Shown here piece after piece: positions 1 through 6,204 of a stretch of DNA of 7,954 nt. The notes under the pieces are model-generated. The model searched no databases. It was given only the letters and a program-made list of their open reading frames with translations, and was not told where the DNA came from. Source of the stretch: an uncultured Clostridium sp. (GTDB lineage Bacteria > Bacillota > Clostridia > Oscillospirales > Acutalibacteraceae); the NCBI GenBank assembly GCA_934717555.1, contig CAKUYY010000065.1:1-7954 (forward strand), given 5' to 3'. A program made the translations under genes and the position numbers. Every line of letters starts with the position of its first letter. Position 1 is the first letter of the stretch.

Positions 1-866
1 TCAATGGTGCATCCATGATCTGTAGGGGAACATACAAACACTTCCCCATAACGATCCCTCAAAGTATCAGCGCAATCCTCCGCTTCTCCTTTTTCCGCAA
101 ACAAGCCGAAAACCGAAGGACCGCTCCCGCTCATACAAGCACCCAAAGCGCCGCAGTCCTTCATCATTTGTTTGATATACTGCACATCTTCCAGCGGGAG
201 AATCTCTTCAAAATCATTGTAGAGGGCCTGTCCGATAGCTTCCAAACGTCCTTCACATACCGCTTCTACCGCTTCGTCAGTATGGGGACGTCCCCACCGG
301 TCACGCTCATCCGCAAGGGTATATGCTTCTTTTGTGGAAACTTCAAGGGGAGGTTTGGCGATCACAAAATAACATTCAGGAAGATCCGGCACTGGTGTCA
401 GAATCGTTCCAATCCCAGAAGCCACCATAGTTCCCCCCACAATGGAAAAGGGAATATCCGCTCCTATTTCTTCCCCAATGTCACATAAATCTTCTTCCGA
501 TAAACCGGTATCCATTAATTGGTTTAAGGCCACCAAAACAGCCGCAGCATCTGCACTCCCTCCTGCTAATCCAGCAGCTACAGGGATTCTTTTCTTAATT
601 TTGATGGCAATTCCTGGATTCTTTAACTTTGCATAGGCAAAAAATGCATGAGCCGCCCGATGGGCAATATTTTCTTTTCCATCCGGCAAACTCTCTATAT
701 TACAGGAAAGGTTAATCCCCTCTTCTCCAGTATCCCATACAGTTACCGTATCGTTTAGATCTACTGACTGCATCAGCATCTTGACCAGATGGTACCCGTC
801 ATTGCGTTTTCCTAAGATATCCAGGGACAGATTAATTTTGGCAGGTGCGTTTACTGTTACTTTCAT
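1..866 (-). CDS. ispE: 4-diphosphocytidyl-2-C-methyl-D-erythritol kinase (IspE), C-terminus cut by window edge
   Basis: This cytosolic GHMP kinase phosphorylates the 2-hydroxyl of CDP-methylerythritol using ATP, the fourth step of the MEP isoprenoid pathway. I translated it by hand from the ATG at 866-864; it stays open for 288 codons to the left edge. The N-terminus reads MKVTVNAPAKINLSLDI, with the family's active-site lysine at residue 10. The glycine-rich ATP loop PVAAGLAGGSADAAA lies at about residues 95-109. The GADIPF motif with the catalytic aspartate is at about 135-140 (Asp137). The C-terminal GHMP motif MSGSGPS is at about 245-251. Family members are about 280-300 residues, so only a few residues should be missing. 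The ribosome site GAGAGGAAACACC precedes the ATG. It lies 53 bases downstream of the aminotransferase on the same strand, so it is probably the last visible gene of that operon. The family assignment is firm. Confidence 0.95.
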   Translation of the reverse strand, partial: MKVTVNAPAKINLSLDILGKRNDGYHLVKMLMQSVDLNDTVTVWDTGEEGINLSCNIESLPDGKENIAHRAAHAFFAYAKLKNPGIAIKIKKRIPVAAGLAGGSADAAAVLVALNQLMDTGLSEEDLCDIGEEIGADIPFSIVGGTMVASGIGTILTPVPDLPECYFVIAKPPLEVSTKEAYTLADERDRWGRPHTDEAVEAVCEGRLEAIGQALYNDFEEILPLEDVQYIKQMMKDCGALGACMSGSGPSVFGLFAEKGEAEDCADTLRDRYGEVFVCSPTDHGCTI

Positions 867-919
867 GGTGTTTCCTCTCTATATTCAAATACAAAGGGGC
901 TAAGTTTTTACTTATCTCG

Positions 920-2089
920 CTACAGAGATTGTAAAAAGCGCTCAATCCTCTTGAGACCTTCTGTAATATGTTTCACAGAATAGGAATAGGAAACACGGAT
1001 AAATCCTTCCCCGCTTTTCCCAAACGCATTTCCCGGTACCACAGCCACATGTTCGGACCGGATCAACCGTTCACAAAACTCTTCAGAACTTAACCCTGTA
1101 CTTTTGATGCAGGGAAATACATAAAAAGCTCCTTCCGGTTCAAAACAGGACAGCCCCAGCTTACGAAACCCATCCACTACCAAACGGCGGCGCATATCAT
1201 ATTGATTGCGCATTTTTTCAATATCCCCATCTCCATTGTGCAATGCCTCAATGGCTGCGTACTGTGCGGTAGTTGGGGCACTCATAATGGCATACGGATG
1301 TAGTTTTGTCATTTCCCCGATTACTTCGCCAGGGCCTAACGCATACCCCAGCCTCCAGCCTGTCATGGCATAGGATTTGGAAAATCCATTGACCACAATG
1401 GTACGCTCCTTCATACCATCTATCGCAGCAAAAGTTATATGGGGCTGATTCCCATAGGTAAGCTCGCTGTAAATCTCATCGGATAAAACCATTACCTGGG
1501 TATCTTTGAGCACATCGGCGATAGCCTCCAGATGCTCGCGGCGCATGACAGCTCCTGTAGGATTGTTGGGATACGGCAAAATCAGGAGTTTTGTCTTTGG
1601 TGTAATACGGCTGCGCAGCTCCTCCGGCATCAGGCGGAATTTGTTCTCCTCCTTGGTCTCTATAATGACTGGAACCCCTTCCGCCATCTGCACCATGGGT
1701 TCATAACAGACAAAACTAGGCTGGGGAATTAACACCTCATCCCCCGGATTGACCAATGTCCGGATACACAAATCAATGGCTTCTGATCCGCCTACTGTTA
1801 CCAGGACATCGCTTTCCTCATGATATTGGACATGGAACCGGCGGTCAAAATACCGGGCAATTTCCCTGCGCAGCTCCATAAACCCGCGGTTGGGAGTGTA
1901 CCAGGTCTTTCCTTTTCTCAGGGAATCAATGCCGGCTTCCCGGACATGCCATGGAGTGGAAAAATCCGGTTCCCCGATACTTAGAGAAATGACATCCTCC
2001 ATCTCGTTGGCAATATCAAAAAAGCGCCGTATCCCAGAAGGTTTCACCTGTTTGATACGCTCATTCAACATCTGTTGATAGTCTATCAC
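920..2089 (-). CDS. PLP-dependent class I/II aminotransferase (AlaT/PatA-like)
   Basis: This 389-residue cytosolic fold-type I PLP enzyme transfers amino groups between an amino acid and a 2-oxo acid. Visible family marks are GEPDF at 39-43, NNPTG at 175-179, the PLP-ring-binding SDEIY at 203-207 (Asp204, Tyr207), SKSYAMTGWRLGY with the Schiff-base lysine Lys238, and the substrate-carboxylate arginine Arg365 in FIRVSYS. The length is normal for the family and no key residue is missing. The start is GTG (2089-2087), in a GTGA overlap with the regulator's stop codon. A GAGGAGGAG ribosome site sits about 9-11 bases upstream, inside the regulator gene, so the two are translationally coupled. Pairing with an Lrp-type regulator resembles B. 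subtilis alaR-alaT (yugG-yugH), which suggests an alanine/pyruvate/glutamate reaction. Sequence alone cannot exclude an aspartate or N-acetyl-diaminopimelate aminotransferase. Confidence 0.93.
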   Translation of the reverse strand: MIDYQQMLNERIKQVKPSGIRRFFDIANEMEDVISLSIGEPDFSTPWHVREAGIDSLRKGKTWYTPNRGFMELRREIARYFDRRFHVQYHEESDVLVTVGGSEAIDLCIRTLVNPGDEVLIPQPSFVCYEPMVQMAEGVPVIIETKEENKFRLMPEELRSRITPKTKLLILPYPNNPTGAVMRREHLEAIADVLKDTQVMVLSDEIYSELTYGNQPHITFAAIDGMKERTIVVNGFSKSYAMTGWRLGYALGPGEVIGEMTKLHPYAIMSAPTTAQYAAIEALHNGDGDIEKMRNQYDMRRRLVVDGFRKLGLSCFEPEGAFYVFPCIKSTGLSSEEFCERLIRSEHVAVVPGNAFGKSGEGFIRVSYSYSVKHITEGLKRIERFLQSL

Positions 2090-2571
2090 AGCAGCATGCT
2101 CCTCCTCTCGTCCTTTTCCTCATCGTCGCAGAGGATCACGCCCCCATCCTTATACCGGGACAAAATAAAATGGGTAGCCGTAGAAAGGACAGAATCCAAG
2201 GTGGACAGCCTTTTTGAAACAAACATAGCAATATCCTGAATGGTAGCACCCTTTACCATAACCGCCAGATCATAAGAACCTGCCATCAAGTAAACGCTTT
2301 CTACCTCTTCAAACATCATCACCCGTTTTGCAATTTCATCAAAACCAGTTTCCCTTTTGGGAGTTACTTTGAGCTCAATGAGTGCGCTTACCGTTTTACA
2401 AGGCGCCTTATCCCAATCGATCAGTGCTTTATAACCCTTGATGACGCCGGTCTTTTCGTACTGCGCAATGGCGGCGGCAACTTCCTCCTCCGTTTGGTTG
2501 AGCATTACGGCCAGCTGGGCAGTGGTAAATTGTGCGTTTTCATTGAGCAGTTCCAGCAAAGTATTCATCAT
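2086..2571 (-). CDS. Lrp/AsnC family transcriptional regulator (AlaR-like)
   Basis: This is a small DNA-binding regulator that normally forms dimers or octamers and senses amino acids. From the chosen ATG it is 161 residues. The N-terminal half (about 1-46) is a winged helix-turn-helix (LLELLNENAQFTTAQLAVML, then TGVIKGYKALID). The C-terminal half (about 61-140) is an RAM ligand-binding domain, with the VYLMAGSYDLAV strand-turn and the closing ATHFILSRYKDGG. An acidic/basic tail of about 15 residues follows. An in-frame GTG at 2577 would add two residues, but it is part of the Shine-Dalgarno sequence itself, so ATG 2571 (or the adjacent ATG 2568) is the better start. It is the first gene of the unit with the aminotransferase (4-base overlap) and ispE. 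By the usual logic of such pairs it probably controls its own promoter and the aminotransferase in response to the enzyme's amino acid. The ligand is an inference. Confidence 0.92.
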   Translation of the reverse strand: MMNTLLELLNENAQFTTAQLAVMLNQTEEEVAAAIAQYEKTGVIKGYKALIDWDKAPCKTVSALIELKVTPKRETGFDEIAKRVMMFEEVESVYLMAGSYDLAVMVKGATIQDIAMFVSKRLSTLDSVLSTATHFILSRYKDGGVILCDDEEKDERRSMLL

Positions 2572-2576
2572 GGTCA

Positions 2577-2582
2577 CTCCTT
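2577..2582 (-). promoter_or_regulatory. Ribosome binding site deciding the lrp start
   Basis: On the minus strand AAGGAG is followed by TGACC and then ATGATG. Its last G is the first base of the upstream in-frame GTG (2577-2575), so that GTG cannot be used with this site. The ATGs at 2571 and 2568 lie 5 and 8 bases away, both workable. Confidence 0.7.
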
Positions 2583-2619
2583 ATCTATTTTTTAACGAGC
2601 CGATCTGAAAATCAAAAAG

Positions 2620-2650
2620 CTCTCCCTCATTCAACAGCTTCTCTCCCTCA
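2620..2650 (-). repeat. Two 10-bp direct repeats, 21 bp apart, in the lrp leader
   Basis: The minus strand carries TGAGGGAGAG twice, at 2650-2641 and 2629-2620, an exact 10-base match with a 21-base period (two helical turns). They sit in the transcribed leader between the predicted start site (near 2697) and the ribosome site. The purine-rich units could be a DNA operator read from one helix face or RNA sites. The function is unknown. Confidence 0.5.
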
Positions 2651-2703
2651 GAACGACTATGAATGTAGAAAAACAACGTCTTTCTATCCAACTCAGTAGA
2701 ATT

Positions 2704-2732
2704 ATTATAATATAATTTCTAAAAAATGTAAA
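2704..2732 (-). promoter_or_regulatory. Sigma-A-type promoter of the lrp-aminotransferase-ispE unit
   Basis: Reading the minus strand, TTTACA (2732-2727, five of six consensus bases) is separated by exactly 17 bases from TATAAT (2709-2704, six of six). Transcription would start near 2697, giving a leader of about 125 bases before the lrp ATG. It lies just downstream of the PHP gene's stop, so the regulator unit can be transcribed independently of that gene. Confidence 0.8.
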
Positions 2733-2745
2733 ATACAACTTGTAT
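2733..2745. promoter_or_regulatory. 13-bp palindrome abutting the -35 box, candidate activator site
   Basis: ATACAAcTTGTAT is a perfect 6-bp inverted repeat around one central base (2739). It directly touches the -35 hexamer, and its centre is about 42 bases upstream of the predicted start site, the position of a class II activator. The obvious candidate protein is the Lrp-type regulator encoded first in the unit. The symmetry and position are seen; the binding is inferred. Confidence 0.5.
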
Positions 2746-2773
2746 CGCAATATAACAAAATGATGTCTCTAAA

Positions 2774-3586
2774 CTATTCCAGCGGTACCAGACGGGGAGT
2801 ACGGCCTTCAAAGATAGTAAAATGGGTAAAGCCGGCTTTCTGCGCCAATGCCATGCCTTCTTCAATGCCGGCCCCTACATCTGCCCACCGGTGAGAATCG
2901 GAACCTATGGTGATATATTTCCCTCCCAGTTCTCTAAATCGATGTACAATTGAATAACTAGGCATGGTACACCCAATCTCCTGGCGCAAACCGGATGTAT
3001 TAATCTCCAACGCCTTATGGTCAGATACCAGCCGGCTTAAAATACAGTCAACTTGGTCCTGAAACCGGTTCAAGTCCACCTGGATTCCCCGGGCAACCAT
3101 ATAGCGAAGCGGATAAGTCAAATGCGCCAGGGAATCAAATTTCCCCCATTCCACCATTTCATAAACATGTGCAAAATATTCTTTTAACAGGGCATATATA
3201 TCTGTCTGGCCGTAATCCATATAGTAAAAATCTTCCTTGCCCGGAAGGATATGGGCGGACGCCAGAACAAAATCGAACTCACATCCAGACAGCGCATCCT
3301 CCGCCGCCTCTAACTGGTGCAGCGGCTGGCCCAACTCTACGCCGGCTAAAATCTTAAGCCGGCCGTCAAAAACCGCTTTTGCCTTGTGGGTTTCCTGAAA
3401 GGACTCGCGGATTGATAGATCGTATCCATCCTGACGGTATGTATCACATTCACAGTGATCGGTAACAGCCAGCGTGTAAAGCCCTAGAGAAGCCGCACGC
3501 TGGCACATCATCATCAAAGGGTCTATCCCATCTCTGGAATGTCTGCTATGGGTATGGCAGTCGGAAATATATCGGTAACGCAACAT
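2774..3586 (-). CDS. PHP-domain phosphatase, histidinol-phosphatase (HisJ/HisK) family
   Basis: This 270-residue metal-dependent phosphoesterase belongs to the PHP superfamily. Its metal ligands can be followed in order: HTH (His11, His13) and Asp19 in the N-terminal DCHTHSRHSRDG, TDH at 42-44, Glu84 in GVELGQ, SAH at 110-112, His155 in AHLTYPLR, Glu194 in LEINTSGLR, and SDSH at 229-232. The NTSGLR and GSDSH segments and the length (B. subtilis HisJ is about 268) fit histidinol-phosphatase, which makes L-histidinol from histidinol phosphate. No other histidine gene is nearby, so a different phosphorylated substrate remains possible. The ATG has an AGAGGAGGA ribosome site about 5 bases upstream. 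It appears to be a single-gene unit read from a promoter in the divergent region. I see no clear intrinsic terminator after its TAG stop. Confidence 0.85.
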   Translation of the reverse strand: MLRYRYISDCHTHSRHSRDGIDPLMMMCQRAASLGLYTLAVTDHCECDTYRQDGYDLSIRESFQETHKAKAVFDGRLKILAGVELGQPLHQLEAAEDALSGCEFDFVLASAHILPGKEDFYYMDYGQTDIYALLKEYFAHVYEMVEWGKFDSLAHLTYPLRYMVARGIQVDLNRFQDQVDCILSRLVSDHKALEINTSGLRQEIGCTMPSYSIVHRFRELGGKYITIGSDSHRWADVGAGIEEGMALAQKAGFTHFTIFEGRTPRLVPLE

Positions 3587-3754
3587 AGATTCCTCCTCTT
3601 ACTATATGTAATGCTTAAAAAAGCAGAAATCCTAGAAAAAGCGGGAAAACCTATGTCTTACTTTAACTCTAAGCTGCAATGATTGAAAAAATTGGTTGAT
3701 TGTGTATCACTGAGTTTCCTGCTCTTTTGGGGGACTATATCAATTTTCATTTAA

Positions 3755-3783
3755 ATTATAACATATTCTTTTTTTGAAAAACA
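3755..3783 (-). promoter_or_regulatory. Extended -10 promoter for the PHP gene
   Basis: On the minus strand TGTTATAAT (3763-3755) is a perfect extended -10 element (TGnTATAAT). The -35 position, 17 bases upstream, reads TGTTTT, which is poor; extended -10 promoters often tolerate this. The predicted start is near 3748, leaving about 160 bases of leader. Confidence 0.55.
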
Positions 3784-3789
3784 GAATAT
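3763..3789. repeat. Inverted repeat over the PHP promoter
   Basis: ATATTC (3763-3768) and GAATAT (3784-3789) are perfect complements, with a T-run and an A-run facing each other between them. The element overlaps the edge of the -10 and the whole -35 region of the minus-strand promoter, where a repressor could sit. It is AT-rich, so chance occurrence is quite possible. Confidence 0.35.
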
Positions 3790-3815
3790 TCCTCGAAAAA
3801 ACTGGCAGGATTATG

Positions 3816-3844
3816 GTCACAAACTGCAAGAAATATGGTATTAT
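3816..3844 (+). promoter_or_regulatory. Candidate nadE promoter with extended -10
   Basis: TGGTATTAT at 3836-3844 is an extended -10 element (TGn plus TATTAT). GTCACA at 3816-3821 is a weak -35 with a 17-base spacer. The start would be near 3851, about 63 bases before the nadE TTG. Confidence 0.5.
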
Positions 3845-3851
3845 TATCATA

Positions 3852-3892
3852 AAAGAGCTTTTTCTGTCTCTTTGTAGGTCTCTTGAGCTTTT
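3852..3892 (+). repeat. Overlapping short repeats in the nadE leader
   Basis: GAGCTTTT occurs at 3855-3862 and 3885-3892. GTCTCTT occurs at 3866-3872 and 3878-3884, 12 bases apart. AAAGAG (3852-3857) can pair with CTCTTT (3868-3873), or its AAGAG part with CTCTT (3880-3884), so two exclusive weak hairpins are possible. The repeats are real; the function is unknown. Confidence 0.35.
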
Positions 3893-3898
3893 CATATT

Positions 3899-3903
3899 AG
3901 GAG
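3899..3903 (+). promoter_or_regulatory. Ribosome binding site used by the TTG start of nadE
   Basis: AGGAG lies 10 bases before TTG 3914. An ATG at 3904 touches the site directly and opens only a 20-codon frame ending at a TAA, so it is not a sensible gene start. Confidence 0.55.
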
Positions 3904-3913
3904 ATGATTCGAC

Positions 3914-5773
3914 TTGGATACATTGATTCGCACCTGTGCCGCAGTTCCTTCTGTCTTACCCGGTAATCCCCAAGCATGCCTGACATCCGCTTTGGACTGT
4001 ATCAGCCAAGGTGCTGCCGTAGGTTCTGATATCATTGCACTGCCCGCACTCTCTTTGTCCGGCGCTTCTTGTGGGTCCCTTTTGCAAAATCGGGCTGTTT
4101 TAGAAGGGACGGAACGCGCACTTTCCACTTTAGCTCGTAAAACATCCCATATCAATGCGTATGTGATTGTAGGATTACCTGTTCTTCATGAACAGGGCAT
4201 ATTCTCCGGTTGTGCTGTACTCAATCGCGGCAGAATTATAGACACTATTTTTAGCATTGACGCTCCTCTTCCTCTGCGGGGATATGACCCTTTTTCGGAA
4301 GAAAAAGATAATCCAAACGCCGGGCCCTTTTCCCTGTATAAATGCGGTGACCTTCGTTTTTGTGTACTGCCTTGTTCTCCTGAGCATTTGACTTTATATG
4401 CCCCGGAAGCCGTACGCCGAGGCGCCCAGCTATTGGTGGTCCCTTGCTGTGAACCTGTTCGGGCCGGGGAGATCCACCGTTACCGGATGTTGGTAAAATT
4501 TTTGTCTCAATCTTTGGGATGTGCTATTTTATTGATAAACAATTGTGTTGGGGAATCTTCGTCTCCTTCCCTCTATCATCCCTTTAGCTGCCTGGTGGAA
4601 TGCGGAAAGGAATTATCCTTTCAAAGCCATGCCCTCGAACCTTTTTTATTACAGGCAGATCTTGATACTGATATCATTTCTTCCCAGAGTATAGGTACCT
4701 CTAAGCAATCAGGCGGGTTCAGTGTTGGATCCCTTACCCCCAATTCCAAATCCCGTCTACTGCGCCAGGTGGAACGGAACCCTTTCCTTCCTTCTAATTA
4801 CAGCGATGCCCAGGATTATCTGGAAGAGCTTTTTTCTTTTCAAATAGAGGCTCTTGCCGGACGGATCAAAAAGACTGGGCTGGATTCTCTAATATTGGGG
4901 GTTTCGGGAGGTGTTGACTCCACTCTGGCTTTGCTGGTGTGTGCAAAAGCACTTGACAGCCTGGGTTTGGAACGTCATAATCTAGTAGGTGTTACTATGC
5001 CCGGTTTTGGTACGACCGACCGGACCTATCTGAATTCTATCTCTTTGATTGAACAGCTGGGGGCGGAAAAGCTGGAGATCCCCATCAAAAAATCTGTGTT
5101 GCAGCATTTTGAAGATATTGGACAGAACCCTTCCGTTCATGACGTTACCTATGAAAATGCTCAGGCCCGGGAACGCACCCAAATTTTGTTTGACCTCGCC
5201 AATCAAAGGGGCGGACTGGTAATCGGTACTGGCGACCTTTCCGAGGCGGCCTTGGGCTGGTGTACTTTTGGCGGAGACCACCTATCCTCTTACAATGTCA
5301 ACGCCTCTATCACAAAAAATGTTGCCCGGGCAATGATCCGACAGCAGGCCCAGAGCAGGGACTTTGCCTCCCTCAGTTCCGCTTTGCTAGATGTTTTGGA
5401 CACGCCGGTCAGCCCGGAATTGCTCCCTCCTTCTGGTACTGGTGAAATTCATCAGAAAACAGAAGATATTTTGGGTGCCTATGAATTGCATGAATTCTTC
5501 CTCTATTATTTTGTGCGTTATCGGATGGCTCCCTCTAAAATTTTGCTGTATGCCAGTTCCGCTTTTGAATCGATTTATCCCCTTGAGCAGATACGTTCTA
5601 CGCTTCGGGTATTTCTGCAGCGCTTTTTTGCAGGGCAGTTTAAAAGAAGCTGTTCCCCGGATTCTGCCGCTTTATGCGATATCTCTCTGAGCGAACCGTT
5701 CTTCTCCATTCCTGCGGATGGTTCCTCACAAGCTATGTTGGAGGAACTCAACGGTACTGCTCTGCCTTTTTAA
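3914..5773 (+). CDS. nadE: Glutamine-type NAD(+) synthetase with degenerate glutaminase domain
   Basis: NadE makes NAD from deamido-NAD, ATP and an amide nitrogen, in the cytosol. The 619-residue protein has the two-domain layout of glutamine-dependent enzymes (about 640 usual): a nitrilase-fold domain (about 1-255) and a PP-loop synthetase domain (about 300-590). Synthetase motifs are present: ATP loop SGGVDST (331-337), MPGFGTTDRTY (362-372), HDVTYENAQARERTQI (409-424), GTGDLSE (438-444), PVSPELLPP (498-506), QKTED (514-518) and QFKRSC (575-580). The nitrilase domain is abnormal. The usual PELSLTG is PALSLSG, with Ala45 replacing the catalytic Glu. The usual VPK is FSI (112-115 region), losing the Lys. 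The Cys is kept (Cys154) but the following Glu-Asp is Ser-Pro. The usual C-terminal PRGDWRMPSD is also absent. The start is TTG, because the encoded MDTLIRTCAAVPS aligns with normal NadE N-termini. It may act with free ammonia only; a specialised paralogue is an alternative. Confidence 0.9.
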   Translation: MDTLIRTCAAVPSVLPGNPQACLTSALDCISQGAAVGSDIIALPALSLSGASCGSLLQNRAVLEGTERALSTLARKTSHINAYVIVGLPVLHEQGIFSGCAVLNRGRIIDTIFSIDAPLPLRGYDPFSEEKDNPNAGPFSLYKCGDLRFCVLPCSPEHLTLYAPEAVRRGAQLLVVPCCEPVRAGEIHRYRMLVKFLSQSLGCAILLINNCVGESSSPSLYHPFSCLVECGKELSFQSHALEPFLLQADLDTDIISSQSIGTSKQSGGFSVGSLTPNSKSRLLRQVERNPFLPSNYSDAQDYLEELFSFQIEALAGRIKKTGLDSLILGVSGGVDSTLALLVCAKALDSLGLERHNLVGVTMPGFGTTDRTYLNSISLIEQLGAEKLEIPIKKSVLQHFEDIGQNPSVHDVTYENAQARERTQILFDLANQRGGLVIGTGDLSEAALGWCTFGGDHLSSYNVNASITKNVARAMIRQQAQSRDFASLSSALLDVLDTPVSPELLPPSGTGEIHQKTEDILGAYELHEFFLYYFVRYRMAPSKILLYASSAFESIYPLEQIRSTLRVFLQRFFAGQFKRSCSPDSAALCDISLSEPFFSIPADGSSQAMLEELNGTALPF

Positions 5774-5824
5774 TCTTGCTTCTTTCTCAAAAATAAGGAA
5801 ACCCAAAACTTTTAGGTATTTTTC

Positions 5825-5852
5825 TTGTTTTCATACAGGAATTTTCCATAAT
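5825..5852 (+). promoter_or_regulatory. Weak candidate promoter for the ACT-UPF0210 pair
   Basis: TTGTTT (5825-5830), a 16-base spacer and CATAAT (5847-5852) lie in the 149-base gap after nadE. The match is modest in an AT-rich stretch. Read-through from nadE is equally possible, since I see no strong terminator in the gap. Confidence 0.3.
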
Positions 5853-5922
5853 TTCTATTTCGTTTATTCAGCGAGACAGAAATATTTTGCGTTAAGTTAA
5901 TAAAAAATTAGGAGGTTCCAAC

Positions 5923-6192
5923 ATGCGTGCAGTTATTACTGTTATTGGAAAGGACATGGTAGGTATTCTAGCAAAGGTTTCCAATGAATGCGCCAATGTC
6001 CATATCAACATCACAGAGGTCACACAATCTATTTTACAGGACCTATTCGCCATGATTATGTTGGTGGATATTTCCAATTCTACTGTTTCCTTTGAGGAAT
6101 TGGTGGATCGGATGAATAAGCTGGGACAAGCCCAGAATCTAAAAATTCACGTGATGCATGAGGATATTTTTAATTCAATGCACCGCATCTAA
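5923..6192 (+). CDS. ACT-domain protein, UPF0237 family
   Basis: This 89-residue protein is a single ACT domain, a small fold that usually binds amino acids or related ligands at dimer interfaces. It opens MRAVITVIGKDMVGILAKVS, with the typical strand-turn-helix and the glycine of the ligand loop at Gly14. It continues with INITEVTQ and FAMIMLVDIS, and ends with the family's EDIFNSMHRI tail. The length matches UPF0237 proteins. An AGGAGG site (5910-5915) lies 7 bases before the ATG. The UPF0210 gene follows after only 12 bases. These two families are found next to each other in many Firmicutes, so they probably act as one module, with this protein as sensor or regulatory subunit. No enzymatic residues are apparent, and the ligand and process are unknown. 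Confidence 0.93.
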   Translation: MRAVITVIGKDMVGILAKVSNECANVHINITEVTQSILQDLFAMIMLVDISNSTVSFEELVDRMNKLGQAQNLKIHVMHEDIFNSMHRI

Positions 6193-6204
6193 ACGGAGGA
6201 AACC

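Larger units (their letters stand above)
3587..3913. other. Divergent intergenic region between the PHP gene and nadE
   Basis: These 327 bases hold no convincing gene. They contain an AT-rich core (about 3740-3850), one candidate promoter in each direction, an inverted repeat over the minus-strand promoter, and short repeats in the nadE leader; these are listed separately. The PHP-side leader (about 3587-3748) is long, at about 160 bases. I found no T-box or other known riboswitch signature in it, only a small TGCTT/AAGCA hairpin at 3612-3625. Confidence 0.6.

Noticed and set aside
15..488. Open frame on the plus strand of 157 codons
   Set aside because: It lies antisense to ispE, whose frame carries all GHMP kinase motifs; its own translation looks like shadow sequence, with no family resemblance.
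901..914. TAAGT-TTTT-ACTTA hairpin between the aminotransferase and ispE
   Set aside because: Only five mostly A-T pairs and no T-run on the transcribed strand; unlikely to stop transcription before ispE.
3587..3748. T-box or other amino-acid riboswitch in the leader of the histidinol-phosphatase-like gene
   Set aside because: No T-box motif (such as a GGGTGG core) and no long terminator/antiterminator pair with a T-run was found.
3892..4155. Open minus-strand frame of 87 codons over the nadE start
   Set aside because: It overlaps the well-supported N-terminus of NadE and the nadE leader, and its protein resembles nothing; it is a shadow frame.
5789..5823. AAAAATA / TATTTTT inverted repeat after nadE as a terminator
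   Set aside because: The stem is seven A-T pairs only, with a 21-base loop; too weak to call, although T-rich sequence follows.
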